Shown here one piece after another: positions 28,673 to 38,046 of a stretch of DNA of 64,000 nucleotides; position 1 is the first letter of the stretch, and each line of letters starts with the position of its first letter. Source of the stretch: JABMQB01 sp963666575. GTDB lineage: Bacteria; Bacteroidota; Bacteroidia; Bacteroidales; Prolixibacteraceae. The notes under the pieces were generated by a model. That model searched no databases, was not told the origin of the DNA, and saw only the letters and a program-made list of their open reading frames with translations. Location of the stretch: contig CAXXYG010000021.1 of assembly GCA_963666575.2 (NCBI GenBank), positions 1-64,000 of the forward strand, given 5' to 3'. A program made the translations under genes and the position numbers.

Positions 28673-30008
28673 ATGCTTTAATTTTAAGTATTTTTCGAAA
28701 GCGGAAATAAAATAAAATACCAGCCAAACCAAGGCCCAGAAGATATCCAAACCATATTCCACGTGGCCCTAAATCCAAAACAAAAGCAAAAACATAACTG
28801 GAAGGTATTCCTACAACTAAATATGCTAAACCAGCTATCAGCATAGGTATTTTAACATCCGACATTCCACGAAGCGCCCCTAACATGACAACCTGCAGTC
28901 CATCAAAAATTTGAAAAAGAGCAGCCACCACCAACAAATTTGCAGCTATAATAATTACATCAATATCGGTCACAAATAAATAGGGCAAATAATTCTTAAG
29001 GCTAATAAATACAAGCCCCATTACAGCCATAAAAAATAACACCAGATGAGTAGATGCAAAAGCGGCCCTTTTAACAGATAAAATATCATGCTTCCCAAAC
29101 TGATGGCTGACACGAATGGTTGTTGCTGAAGAGATCCCCAGTGAAATCATATAAGTCAACGAAGCCAACCCAAGAGCTACCTGATGAGCTGCCAGAGAAA
29201 CCTCACCAATCCATCCCATCATTATAGCCCCAATTGCAAATGCAAAAACTTCAACTACCATTTGTACTCCAATTGGAACGCCAACTTTTAAAATTTTTAT
29301 AATTTCGAGTAACCGGATTGCTTGTTTCCGTGCTGCTTTAAAATAAGGAAGATAACGTTTTGCAGTTAGTATATAGATCATAAAAAAAAGCGGCATCGAA
29401 ATCCTCGAAATAAAGGTACCAACTCCTGCCCCGGTTAATCCTAACTCCGGAAATCCAAACTTCCCGAAAATAAAAGCATAATTGGCGGCTATATTTATCA
29501 AATTGGCAGAAATTGTAATAACCATAGCCACTTTGGTATTGCCTAACCCCTCAAAAAACTGTTTATAGGAATAAAACAACATAAATGGCAGATACGATGC
29601 ACACAGCCATAAATAATAAGGCCTAGCCAGTATAACAACCTCAGGTGGCTGCCCCATTTTTGAAAGAAAAAAATAAACAAAAAACATGATGGCCGTTAGA
29701 AACAATCCAATAACAATATGCGAAAAAATACCGTTTTTTAAGTATAACGAAACAAGCTCCTTTTTTTTGTTACCAAAAGCTTTGCCCACCATGGGTGTTA
29801 ATCCATAAGCAATACCCATTCCCATGTACATTCCAAGCATAAAAATACTATTGGCAAATGCCGAGGCAGCCAATTCAACAGTACCAACATGGCCAACCAT
29901 CATATTATCAACCAGGCTAACAGTAACCTGTCCAATCTGCGATAATACAACAGGCATAGCCAAAATTAAATTGCGCTTGTAAAATGGAAAATACTCAGAA
30001 TACCACAT
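28671..30008 (-). CDS. MATE-family multidrug efflux transporter
   Basis: The 445-residue protein has about 12 transmembrane helices and MATE signatures: MPVVLSQIGQVTVSLVDNMMVGHVGTVELAASAFANS at the start, GYGLTP-like MGIAYGLTPMVGKAFGN, and the paired second-half SLAAHQVALGLASL. Such carriers export cationic drugs using a Na+ or H+ gradient. It starts 26 bp after the DUF5916 gene and is probably co-transcribed with it. Confidence 0.94.
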   Translation of the reverse strand: MWYSEYFPFYKRNLILAMPVVLSQIGQVTVSLVDNMMVGHVGTVELAASAFANSIFMLGMYMGMGIAYGLTPMVGKAFGNKKKELVSLYLKNGIFSHIVIGLFLTAIMFFVYFFLSKMGQPPEVVILARPYYLWLCASYLPFMLFYSYKQFFEGLGNTKVAMVITISANLINIAANYAFIFGKFGFPELGLTGAGVGTFISRISMPLFFMIYILTAKRYLPYFKAARKQAIRLLEIIKILKVGVPIGVQMVVEVFAFAIGAIMMGWIGEVSLAAHQVALGLASLTYMISLGISSATTIRVSHQFGKHDILSVKRAAFASTHLVLFFMAVMGLVFISLKNYLPYLFVTDIDVIIIAANLLVVAALFQIFDGLQVVMLGALRGMSDVKIPMLIAGLAYLVVGIPSSYVFAFVLDLGPRGIWFGYLLGLGLAGILFYFRFRKILKIKA

Positions 30009-30034
30009 AGAGTGGCAAAGATAATTGCTTTTTA

Positions 30035-32656
30035 TTATAATGTAAACCAGTAGCTAAATTTCAACATAAATACATTCTGAGGTTTAACATCGAAAATACC
30101 ACCAAAACTATCGAACAATGAATTGTTGTATTTATTTTCATAGTTCGACCGGCTATTCGACCAAACAAAATACATGGTTGACCCGGGCCTAAATTCCCAT
30201 CGTGCAACAAAATTTGACCTTAATTCCTGAAAATTAAAATCGGTTGAAGGGATTTCAAATGATTCGGTTTCCGGCCCCAGAGGCTTAACCAACAAACCGG
30301 AACTACCTCCTTCGAGAACTGCAAGGCTTGTATATCGTTTTGCGGGATCTTTTGCCTGCGATTCATTTACAATCCTATAATCAGAGTATTTTCCAATTGA
30401 AGCATATGGATTTGCATAATACTGCAACGATAACTCCGGAGTAATAAAATACTCCATCCGCAAGGTGGTTGAAACAGTATTACGGTCAATTTTCCCCACA
30501 AGGAATTCTCTTTTATTGTTAACAACCATTTGCGTGACATATTGGTGATTAAAAATTCGATTTTGAAGCACAGTATGTGACGATAAAAGCAAACGGTTAT
30601 TTATTTGCCAACGGGCATGAAATGTATATTCGTAGGATTCTGAAACATTGTCATCCCAAAAATCGACATCAATACCTCCAGCTATAAAAATATCTTTAGT
30701 TGAGTTTGTTTGCAATAATATTTCACTCCCTGTCCTTGAATCAATTCTTAATGCCGGGCCACCTCTAAGTTGCCTTGTATCAACGTTAAAAAAATCGCGA
30801 TTTATCAGAAAATGCATACTCCATAAGTTGCTAAAACTAAAATATGAATGCATATCCAATTCATTGCTTAATTTTTCTCCGCCATAACTCCAACCGTTTT
30901 CCTGGGTTAAATTCACATAATAATTCCGTAAAATACCCTTTGGTTCGTTTACCTGATACCGCAATGTTATATCTTGTTCTATAAAATCGGCTTGCCGCAT
31001 ATAACCGACATCGTTTAAATCGACCCCTGGCGAGCGCCATGCCAATGTACCGGTTGCCCTGAATTTCCCACTCCTTTTTCCTCCACTCAAAGCTCCTCCC
31101 CATCCCGACATCCGGGTTAAATCGGTATCGTAGTTAAGGTGGGATGCATCGGTCCGTTGAAATAAATGAGTCGATAAACGTTGTAATTTCGAAATTGCCT
31201 CAGTACTTCCGCCAACTGTTGAATAAAAACTTTTAACATCAACAAAGTATTTACGGTTCAACCAGTTATGCTGAAGATCGACTCCTGCCACCAATGAGTT
31301 ATCCGGTAAAAAATTAAGATTATCATCTTTTATCGAACGAATTGTTGATGTTACTAAACCTCCAATAACAGTATTTCCTTCATTATAATCTTTTTTTACA
31401 CGGCTGATAAAATAGTTTGTAAAGGGTTCAACTGTCTCAGTTTTTGACAAACCCGGTGAAGAGATAGTTGCATTTTCTTTGGCAGTCATGCTGTTAATTA
31501 TTCCCAATGACAGTCCGTTTTTACTTTTCCCTGTTAATTTTAATGCATTAAGTATGGAAGTATTTTCAGGCATTTTTAATGACTCTCCTTTTTCAATATC
31601 AGGCGAATAACTTGGTGCATGCCCTATTCTTCGCGAATAAAAAAGCTGGTCGCGTCCAACTTCATAATTTAATATACTATTCCCTTCAAGGAAAAAAGGC
31701 CTTTTTTCATCGTAAAAAACCTCATACGAAGTCAAATTCAAAACCGAAGGATCAGCTTCAACTTGTCCAAAATCGGGATTAATAGTGTAATCTAAAGTGA
31801 AATCAGATGTTACACCTATTTTTCCATCCAAACCAAAACCCAAATTATTAGAACCATCATCGCCTGCAACTACCTTAGCTTTAGCATATGGTAGCATTTC
31901 GAAGTTTCGTTTGGTTTTAATATCTTTTATTCCTCTTAATTCTCCAAAAATATAGACCATTGCGGGAGCATCAATAGGAATTAGTTTCCATTGGTCCTCT
32001 TCGGCAAGCCTGTCGATCCACCGCCAAACATGCATTCCCCATACGTGCTCTTCTTTATCAGCAAAACGTAATTGATTAAATGGAATCCGCATTTCAACCG
32101 TCCATGCCGAATCGCCAATATGTGATTTTCCATACCAAACAGCATCCCAATTTGTATCCCAACTATATGCACCCAAATGAACAAGGTCAATTTTCTGCCC
32201 TGCTGCCGACACATTAAATTCAAATGCAGTCCGTTTATCGTTATAAGAGTCAAGAGCTATACCAGTAATATCTCCAGCAGTAAAATCGTCTCTCCTACCC
32301 AATATTGGCCTCATCTTTTCCGGTTCATCATCGTAACACCGAATAGCCACAAATAAATTGTTATCATCGTAGAGAACCTTTATTTCAGTTTCCTGCGATG
32401 GTTCCTGCGCTTGAGCTGGTTGCTGTTGCCTAAAACCAGCCGACCAAATTCCTGTTTCCCAGCAAGAGTCATCAAGTTTGCCGTCAATTTTTGGACGGTC
32501 GGTGATCCTTGTAGCAGTATAAACTCTTTTCTGACTGGCATGGAAATTTACCAGTGAATCGTTTGATAATGTATATGTATTATTTTGTGCTTTGAGGGCA
32601 AAACCAAAAAAAAACATGAATACACCTATAAGCGAACTAGTTAGAAGTATTTTCAT
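30035..32656 (-). CDS. DUF5916 protein with CBM9-like N-terminal domain
   Basis: An 873-residue exported protein (signal peptide ending ALKAQ). Residues about 45-230 form a carbohydrate-binding family 9-like domain (RPKIDGKLDDSCWE, YDDNNLFVAIRCYD, FEFNVSAAGQKIDL, WTVEMRIPFNQLRF). The rest is the DUF5916 region: NFEMLPYAKAKVV, DFTLDYTINPDFGQVEADPSVLNLT, FYDEKRPFFLEGNS, then outer-membrane barrel-like strands ending FSYWFTL. Common in Bacteroidota; the natural substrate is unknown. A good minus-strand promoter lies upstream. Confidence 0.88.
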   Translation of the reverse strand: MKILLTSSLIGVFMFFFGFALKAQNNTYTLSNDSLVNFHASQKRVYTATRITDRPKIDGKLDDSCWETGIWSAGFRQQQPAQAQEPSQETEIKVLYDDNNLFVAIRCYDDEPEKMRPILGRRDDFTAGDITGIALDSYNDKRTAFEFNVSAAGQKIDLVHLGAYSWDTNWDAVWYGKSHIGDSAWTVEMRIPFNQLRFADKEEHVWGMHVWRWIDRLAEEDQWKLIPIDAPAMVYIFGELRGIKDIKTKRNFEMLPYAKAKVVAGDDGSNNLGFGLDGKIGVTSDFTLDYTINPDFGQVEADPSVLNLTSYEVFYDEKRPFFLEGNSILNYEVGRDQLFYSRRIGHAPSYSPDIEKGESLKMPENTSILNALKLTGKSKNGLSLGIINSMTAKENATISSPGLSKTETVEPFTNYFISRVKKDYNEGNTVIGGLVTSTIRSIKDDNLNFLPDNSLVAGVDLQHNWLNRKYFVDVKSFYSTVGGSTEAISKLQRLSTHLFQRTDASHLNYDTDLTRMSGWGGALSGGKRSGKFRATGTLAWRSPGVDLNDVGYMRQADFIEQDITLRYQVNEPKGILRNYYVNLTQENGWSYGGEKLSNELDMHSYFSFSNLWSMHFLINRDFFNVDTRQLRGGPALRIDSRTGSEILLQTNSTKDIFIAGGIDVDFWDDNVSESYEYTFHARWQINNRLLLSSHTVLQNRIFNHQYVTQMVVNNKREFLVGKIDRNTVSTTLRMEYFITPELSLQYYANPYASIGKYSDYRIVNESQAKDPAKRYTSLAVLEGGSSGLLVKPLGPETESFEIPSTDFNFQELRSNFVARWEFRPGSTMYFVWSNSRSNYENKYNNSLFDSFGGIFDVKPQNVFMLKFSYWFTL

Positions 32657-32676
32657 TTTGTTAAGTTAGTCTGGTA

Positions 32677-32706
32677 CAAAAATACGACCTTTTTAAAAAT
32701 TACAAA
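32677..32706 (-). promoter_or_regulatory. Bacteroidota-type promoter of the DUF5916-MATE unit
   Basis: On the minus strand TTTG (32706-32703), an 18-bp spacer and TATTTTTG (32684-32677) match the TTTG / TAnnTTTG consensus, about 20 bp before the start codon at 32656. Confidence 0.7.
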
Positions 32707-32821
32707 AAAAATATCTATGTTAATTCTAAAATATTAAATTTAAACAATTTTGAATTGAAAGAGTTATTAGTTGTTGGTTAGTGAAATTAGAAAATTTCAT
32801 AAAAAATACAGATTTCTGAAT

Positions 32822-34327
32822 ATGAATAAAATTAAAAAAATTTTAATTGCCAACCGAGGTGAAATTGCCATCAGAATAATGCGTACTTGCCGCGAAATGG
32901 GTATTGAAACAGTCGCTATTTATTCTGAAGCCGATAGGACCTCCCTTCACGTTAGGTACGCTCATGAAGCTTATTATGTTGGAAAAGCTCCTTCTGTAGA
33001 AAGTTATTTAAGTATTGACAATATCCTAGAGATAGCTAAACGGTGCCAAGCTGATGCTATTCACCCCGGATATGGTTTTTTGTCCGAAAATGCATCCTTT
33101 GCACAAAGGTGTATCGATGAAAATATAATATTTATAGGGCCTTCTCCCCTGGTTATTAACACCATGGGTGATAAAATCAAGGCACGCGAAGCCATGACAA
33201 AAGCGGGAGTTCCTATTGTTCCCGGAACAGACGGCTGCATAACCGACGAAAAGAATGTTTTGGAATCCATCAAAAAAATTGGATTACCTGTAATGATTAA
33301 AGCCTCTGCCGGTGGTGGTGGTAAAGGAATGCGCCTTGTGCAGAAGGAAGATGAAATAGTATCAGGAGTAAGAGCTGCCAGGTCGGAAGCCAAAGCAGCT
33401 TTCGACGACGATGCGGTATACATTGAAAAATACATTTCCTCTCCTCACCACATCGAATTTCAGGTTTTAGCTGATAAATATGGCAAAACGATCCACCTTT
33501 TTGAAAGGGAATGCTCCATTCAAAGGCGCCATCAAAAAATGATTGAAGAAACTCCTTCTCCGTTAATGACTGAAGAATTAAGGGGAAAAATGGGTGATAT
33601 TGCTATTAAAGCAGCTGAAGCTGTAAATTATGAAGGCGCTGGCACCATTGAATTTTTAGTTGACGACCAACATAATTTTTATTTCCTGGAGATGAATACC
33701 CGCCTACAAGTAGAACACCCTATTACCGAACGGGTTACAGGAATCGACATTGTAAAACAACAAATCCTGATTGCCCAGGGAGAACACCTACAACTAAACC
33801 AAAATGAACTTTCGCAAAAAGGACATTCAATTGAATGCCGCATTTACGCCGAAGATTCTGACAATAATTTTATGCCAAGTGCCGGAAAAATCCATAAAAT
33901 AATACAACCAATGGGGCTTGGTGTACGTACTGATGGTTACGTTTTTGAAGGCTATGAAATCCCTATCTATTATGATCCTATGATCTCAAAACTGATTGTA
34001 TGGGGTAAAACAAGGGCTGAAGCCATTAGTCGAATGCAGAGGGCTTTGTATGAATTTAAAATTACCGGCGTAAAAACATCCATCAAATTCCTAGACCGGA
34101 TAATGCGCTGCGATGATTTTATTAATGGAACCTACAACACACATTTTATCGAAAAGAATAAAGATAAACTAATGAGTGAACCGGAACCAAACAGAAAAAT
34201 GGAAGATATGGTCATAATTTCAGCATACATCAATTTTCTGGACAAATTAAACCGTATTTACGAATCAAAAGAGTTTTCATCGAGGGAAAGCCGCTGGAAA
34301 AAAATCACCTACACAAATCATTTTTAA
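32822..34327 (+). CDS. accC: biotin carboxylase subunit of acyl-CoA carboxylase
   Basis: About 501 residues from the ATG at 32822 (MNKIKKILIANRGEIAIRI); an upstream TTG extension is not credible. Features: the biotin carboxylase N-domain (IANRGEIA), ATP-grasp glycine loop (ASAGGGGKGMR), FERECSIQRRHQK and NTRLQVEHPITE. It carboxylates biotin with ATP and bicarbonate. The two downstream genes code for the biotin carrier and the carboxyltransferase, so the three make one acyl-CoA carboxylase, most likely propionyl-CoA/methylmalonyl-CoA type. Confidence 0.93.
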   Translation: MNKIKKILIANRGEIAIRIMRTCREMGIETVAIYSEADRTSLHVRYAHEAYYVGKAPSVESYLSIDNILEIAKRCQADAIHPGYGFLSENASFAQRCIDENIIFIGPSPLVINTMGDKIKAREAMTKAGVPIVPGTDGCITDEKNVLESIKKIGLPVMIKASAGGGGKGMRLVQKEDEIVSGVRAARSEAKAAFDDDAVYIEKYISSPHHIEFQVLADKYGKTIHLFERECSIQRRHQKMIEETPSPLMTEELRGKMGDIAIKAAEAVNYEGAGTIEFLVDDQHNFYFLEMNTRLQVEHPITERVTGIDIVKQQILIAQGEHLQLNQNELSQKGHSIECRIYAEDSDNNFMPSAGKIHKIIQPMGLGVRTDGYVFEGYEIPIYYDPMISKLIVWGKTRAEAISRMQRALYEFKITGVKTSIKFLDRIMRCDDFINGTYNTHFIEKNKDKLMSEPEPNRKMEDMVIISAYINFLDKLNRIYESKEFSSRESRWKKITYTNHF

Positions 34328-34328
34328 T

Positions 34329-34838
34329 ATGTCACTTGAAATAAAAATTAAAGACAGAATTGCAAAGGTTGAAGTTGTTAGCCAGGAAGGCAATCTACTA
34401 AACATCAGGGTTGATGATATAACTTACCAGGTTGACTTAATGCACACTTCCGAAGGAGTGTTTTCAATTATTGAAAATGGCCATTCGCATGAAATTGAAA
34501 TTGTACAGCACGACCAGCCCAAAATGTTTACCGGACATACTTTGTATGAATCGTATGAAATGGAAATTATCGATGCTGAATCGCGGTACATATTAAACCG
34601 TGGTGCCTCTGGATTTGGGCCAAATGAGAATACAATTGTATCACCAATGCCAGGCAAAATTGTAAAAATCCTGGTAGCTGAAGGTGACACCATTAAACAC
34701 GATGATACAGCATTAATAATTTCGGCCATGAAAATGGAAAGTGAATATAAATCGCCAAAAGACGGTATTGTAAAAAAAATATTTGTGGCTGAAGGAGATA
34801 CTGTTGAAAGTAATCAGGTATTAATTGAAATTGAATAA
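34329..34838 (+). CDS. biotin carboxyl carrier subunit
   Basis: The 169-residue protein ends in a biotinyl domain with SAMKMES; Lys135 is the expected biotinylation site. The N-terminal half (residues 1-90) is the beta-rich part seen in carrier subunits of propionyl-CoA or methylmalonyl-CoA carboxylases. It lies 1 bp after the biotin carboxylase gene. Confidence 0.93.
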   Translation: MSLEIKIKDRIAKVEVVSQEGNLLNIRVDDITYQVDLMHTSEGVFSIIENGHSHEIEIVQHDQPKMFTGHTLYESYEMEIIDAESRYILNRGASGFGPNENTIVSPMPGKIVKILVAEGDTIKHDDTALIISAMKMESEYKSPKDGIVKKIFVAEGDTVESNQVLIEIE

Positions 34839-34848
34839 AATCTGGACA

Positions 34849-36384
34849 ATGAACTTAAAAGATAAATATCAAACGTTGCTTAAAAAAAACCAGGAAGCTG
34901 AACTTGGTGGTGGAAAAGAACGTATTTTAAAACAACACAAAGCAGGAAAAAAATCTGCCCGCGAACGCATAAACCAGCTTCTGGACCCAGGCAGTTTTAA
35001 CGAAATAGATAAGTTAGCCACCCATAGGAATTACGACTTTGGGATGGAAAAAAACAAAATCCTGGGCGATGGTTTAATCTCTGGCTATGGTAAAATAAAT
35101 GGAAAATTAGTATACGTTTTTGCACAGGATTTTACGGTATTCGGAGGAACATTAAGCCGGGCTAATGCCGATAAAATTGTTAAAATTCAAAACCTTGCAT
35201 TAAAAATGGGGGCTCCTGTAATTGGCTTAAATGATTCAGGAGGTGCACGTATTCAGGAAGGTGTTGAAAGCCTTGCCGGGTACGCTGATATATTTTACAA
35301 CAATGTAATTTCATCAGGGGTAATCCCTCAAATCAGTGCTATTTTAGGCCCTTGTGCAGGTGGTGCAGTTTATTCTCCTGCACTCACCGATTTTATTTTT
35401 ATGGTGAATGAAACAAGCCACATGTTTGTTACCGGCCCCGAAGTTATTAAATCAGTTACTCATGAAGATGTTTCAAAAGAGGAACTTGGCGGGGCGCATA
35501 CCCATAGTTCAAAAAGTGGGGTCGCACATTTTACGGGCGATTCAGAAGATCAAACACTTATGATGATCAGGGAATTAATGAGCTTCTTACCATCAAATAA
35601 CCTGGAAGATCCTATAATAAAACCAACTACCGATCCGTCTGAAAGAAGTGACGAATCGCTTCAAGAATTAGTCCCGGCCGATCCTAATAAACCTTACGAT
35701 ATGAATGACATCATCACTAAGGTTATTGACAATAAACATTTTCTGGAAGTTCAACCTCATTATGCACAGAATATAATTATTGGATTTGCCCGATTTGCAG
35801 GACAACCAGTAGGTATTGTTGCGAACCAACCCAAACATTTGGCTGGTGTTTTAGATATTAACTCTTCTGTAAAAAGTGCACGTTTTGTCCGTTTTTGTGA
35901 TGCATTTAATATCCCGATTATAACATTTGTTGATGTTCCCGGCTTTTTACCAGGAACAAGCCAGGAATTTGGCGGAATTATAAAACATGGGGCAAAACTT
36001 CTCTATGCTTTTGCAGAAGCAACAGTACCCAAAATTACTGTTATTACACGGAAAGCTTATGGTGGTGCATACGATGTTATGTCGAGCAAACACATCGGTG
36101 CCGATGTTAATTATGCTTACCCTACTGCCGAGATTGCTGTGATGGGCCCCGAGGGCGCAATAAATATTATTCATAAAAATAAATTAAATACTGAAGATAA
36201 AGCCAAAGCAGTTGATGAATATAGGGATACATTTGCAAATCCATACAAAGCTGCATCGTTGGGCTATATCGATGAAATCATCAATCCTAAGGATACAAGG
36301 CTAAAAATAATTACTGCTTTGGAGATGACTCATAACAAACGAAAATCAAATCCACCTAAAAAACACGGAAATATTCCATTATAG
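34849..36384 (+). CDS. acyl-CoA carboxylase carboxyltransferase (propionyl-CoA type)
   Basis: The protein has about 511 residues from ATG 34849 (MNLKDKYQTLLKK), which avoids overlap with the upstream gene. It carries both halves of a carboxyltransferase: ARERINQLLDPGSF, GDGLISGYG, FAQDFTVFGGTLS, GLNDSGGARIQEG, GPCAGGAVYSPA, VDVPGFLPGTSQE and ITRKAYGGAYDVM. The match is best to propionyl-CoA carboxylase beta chains. It transfers CO2 from biotin to the acyl-CoA, in propionate or branched-chain metabolism. Confidence 0.93.
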   Translation: MNLKDKYQTLLKKNQEAELGGGKERILKQHKAGKKSARERINQLLDPGSFNEIDKLATHRNYDFGMEKNKILGDGLISGYGKINGKLVYVFAQDFTVFGGTLSRANADKIVKIQNLALKMGAPVIGLNDSGGARIQEGVESLAGYADIFYNNVISSGVIPQISAILGPCAGGAVYSPALTDFIFMVNETSHMFVTGPEVIKSVTHEDVSKEELGGAHTHSSKSGVAHFTGDSEDQTLMMIRELMSFLPSNNLEDPIIKPTTDPSERSDESLQELVPADPNKPYDMNDIITKVIDNKHFLEVQPHYAQNIIIGFARFAGQPVGIVANQPKHLAGVLDINSSVKSARFVRFCDAFNIPIITFVDVPGFLPGTSQEFGGIIKHGAKLLYAFAEATVPKITVITRKAYGGAYDVMSSKHIGADVNYAYPTAEIAVMGPEGAINIIHKNKLNTEDKAKAVDEYRDTFANPYKAASLGYIDEIINPKDTRLKIITALEMTHNKRKSNPPKKHGNIPL

Positions 36385-36418
36385 AAATTAGTTATTGCCG
36401 AAATAAAACCCCCAAATA

Positions 36419-36449
36419 TTTGATAAATAACAATTTATTTCTAATTTTG
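36419..36449 (+). promoter_or_regulatory. ribosomal protein operon promoter
   Basis: A perfect Bacteroidota promoter: TTTG (36419-36422), 19-bp spacer, TAATTTTG (36442-36449), about 45 bp before rpsF. Confidence 0.88.
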
Positions 36450-36492
36450 CGCGTCCAAAAAAATTAAAAAGTTTAATTTAAAATTAATATTT

Positions 36493-36846
36493 ATGTTGAA
36501 TCAGTACGAAACCGTTTTCATTTGTACTCCCGTTTTATCTGAGCCACAGGTAAAGGAAGCGGTAAAAAAATTCAAGGACGTAATCACCGAAAGTGGTGCT
36601 AAAATGATCCATGAAGAAGATTGGGGCATGAAAAAACTGGCTTACCCAATCCAGAAAAAATCAACCGGCTTTTTTCATTTATTTGAATTTATTGCCGATC
36701 CTTCACTTATCAGTAAATTAGAAACTGACTTCCGCCGTGATGAAAAAATTATCCGTTTTATGACTGTTAAACTGGATAAACACATGGTTGCATACAGTTC
36801 GAAGAGAAAAAACTTGTTAAAAGCAAAAACTCAAAAAGAAGGATAG
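36493..36846 (+). CDS. rpsF: 30S ribosomal protein S6
   Basis: The 117-residue protein begins MLNQYETVFICTPVLSE and contains WGMKKLAYPIQKKSTGFFHLFEF and DFRRDEKIIRFM, all S6 landmarks. First gene of the S6-S18-L9 operon. S6 pairs with S18 on the small subunit platform. No single-strand DNA-binding gene lies between rpsF and rpsR. Confidence 0.97.
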   Translation: MLNQYETVFICTPVLSEPQVKEAVKKFKDVITESGAKMIHEEDWGMKKLAYPIQKKSTGFFHLFEFIADPSLISKLETDFRRDEKIIRFMTVKLDKHMVAYSSKRKNLLKAKTQKEG

Positions 36847-36849
36847 ATT

Positions 36850-37119
36850 ATGGCACAGAATCAAAGTGAAATAAGGTACCTGACTCCACCGTCAGTTGAA
36901 ATCAAAAAGAAAAAATATTGCCGTTTCAGAAAAAACGGAATTAAATATGTTGATTATAAAGATCCGGAATTCCTGAAAAAATTCTTAAACGAGCAAGGAA
37001 AAATCTTACCTCGTAGAATTACCGGTACTTCTTTAAAATACCAACGTAAAGTTTCTCAGGCCATCAAACGTGCACGTAATCTGGCATTACTACCGTTTGT
37101 AACCGATTTGATGAAATAA
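36850..37119 (+). CDS. rpsR: 30S ribosomal protein S18
   Basis: The 89-residue protein has YCRFRKNGIKYVDYKDPEFLKKFLNEQGKILPRRITGTSLKYQRKVSQAIKRARNLALLPF in overlapping parts, the S18 core. It starts 3 bp after rpsF. Confidence 0.97.
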   Translation: MAQNQSEIRYLTPPSVEIKKKKYCRFRKNGIKYVDYKDPEFLKKFLNEQGKILPRRITGTSLKYQRKVSQAIKRARNLALLPFVTDLMK

Positions 37120-37135
37120 TTTAAGACTATTTGAA

Positions 37136-37582
37136 ATGGAAATTATATTATTACAAGATATTGACAGGCTAGGAAACAAAGACGACATTGTTGTTGTAAA
37201 AGACGGCTATGCACGTAATTTCCTTGTCCCTAAAAAGATGGCTATTAATGCCACTGAATCAGCCAAAAAAGTAATGGCTGAGAACAAAAAACAACGGGCT
37301 CATAAAGAAGCTAAGTTAAAAGATGCTGCTTTGGTTATAGCTGGCAAACTTGAAAACAAGATTGTTAAAGTTGGAGCTAAAACCAGTACTTTGGGAAAAA
37401 TATTTGGATCAATCAATACCATTATGGTGGCTGAAGCCATCAACAAAAAAGGTTTTGAAATTGACCGGAAACAAATTAAATTACCTGAAGACGGTATAAA
37501 AGAAATTGGCAAATACACTATTAAAATCAAACTTCACCGTGAAGTTGTTGTTGATTTTGAATTTGAAGTTGTTGCCGAATAA
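37136..37582 (+). CDS. rplI: 50S ribosomal protein L9
   Basis: The 148-residue protein opens MEIILLQDIDRLGNKDDIV and has GYARNFLVPKKMA; the usual connecting helix and C-terminal RNA-binding domain (SINTIMVAEAI, EIDRKQIKLP) follow. Last gene of the operon, ahead of a terminator. Confidence 0.97.
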   Translation: MEIILLQDIDRLGNKDDIVVVKDGYARNFLVPKKMAINATESAKKVMAENKKQRAHKEAKLKDAALVIAGKLENKIVKVGAKTSTLGKIFGSINTIMVAEAINKKGFEIDRKQIKLPEDGIKEIGKYTIKIKLHREVVVDFEFEVVAE

Positions 37583-37604
37583 AAAAAATAACGCTTTTCA
37601 AACG

Positions 37605-37635
37605 AAAAAGGATGCTTTTTAAGCATCCTTTTTTA
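37605..37635. terminator. bidirectional terminator between rplI and ridA
   Basis: The stem AAGGATGCTT / AAGCATCCTT with a short T loop is flanked by A-run and T-run, so it can work for rplI on the plus strand and ridA on the minus strand. Confidence 0.9.
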
Positions 37636-38010
37636 TTTGGCAGCAATTGTTTCAATCTCAATTAAAACTCCCATAGGAAGCTCCTTTACAGCAAATGCTG
37701 CACGGGCAGGAGGTCCTTGTATGTAATACGAACCATATACTTCATTCATAGCTGCAAAATCAGACATGTTGCTTAATAAGCATGTCGATTTTACCACATC
37801 GGAATAATTATAACCGGCAGCATTCAGGATAGCTCCAATATTTTTCATCACTTGTTCAGCCTGGCTTTTAATAGTATTTCCTTCAATTTTTCCCGTTTCC
37901 GGATTTAATGGTATTTGCCCCGAAATGTATAATGTGCCATTTATTTCGACAGCCTGGCTATATGGGCCAATTGCACCGGGTGCATTTTCAGTTGCAATAA
38001 TTCGTTTCAT
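37633..38010 (-). CDS. ridA: RidA-family enamine/imine deaminase
   Basis: The 125-residue protein has the family motifs APGAIGPYSQAVE, LYISGQIPLNPETGK, and PPARAAFAVKELPMGVLIEIE, including the Arg used in iminoacid binding. It hydrolyses reactive 2-aminoacrylate from PLP enzymes. It lies 36 bp after lptD. Confidence 0.95.
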   Translation of the reverse strand: MKRIIATENAPGAIGPYSQAVEINGTLYISGQIPLNPETGKIEGNTIKSQAEQVMKNIGAILNAAGYNYSDVVKSTCLLSNMSDFAAMNEVYGSYYIQGPPARAAFAVKELPMGVLIEIETIAAK

Positions 38011-38046
38011 AAAAACTAGTTTAGAATGGTCTAAATAATCGATTAT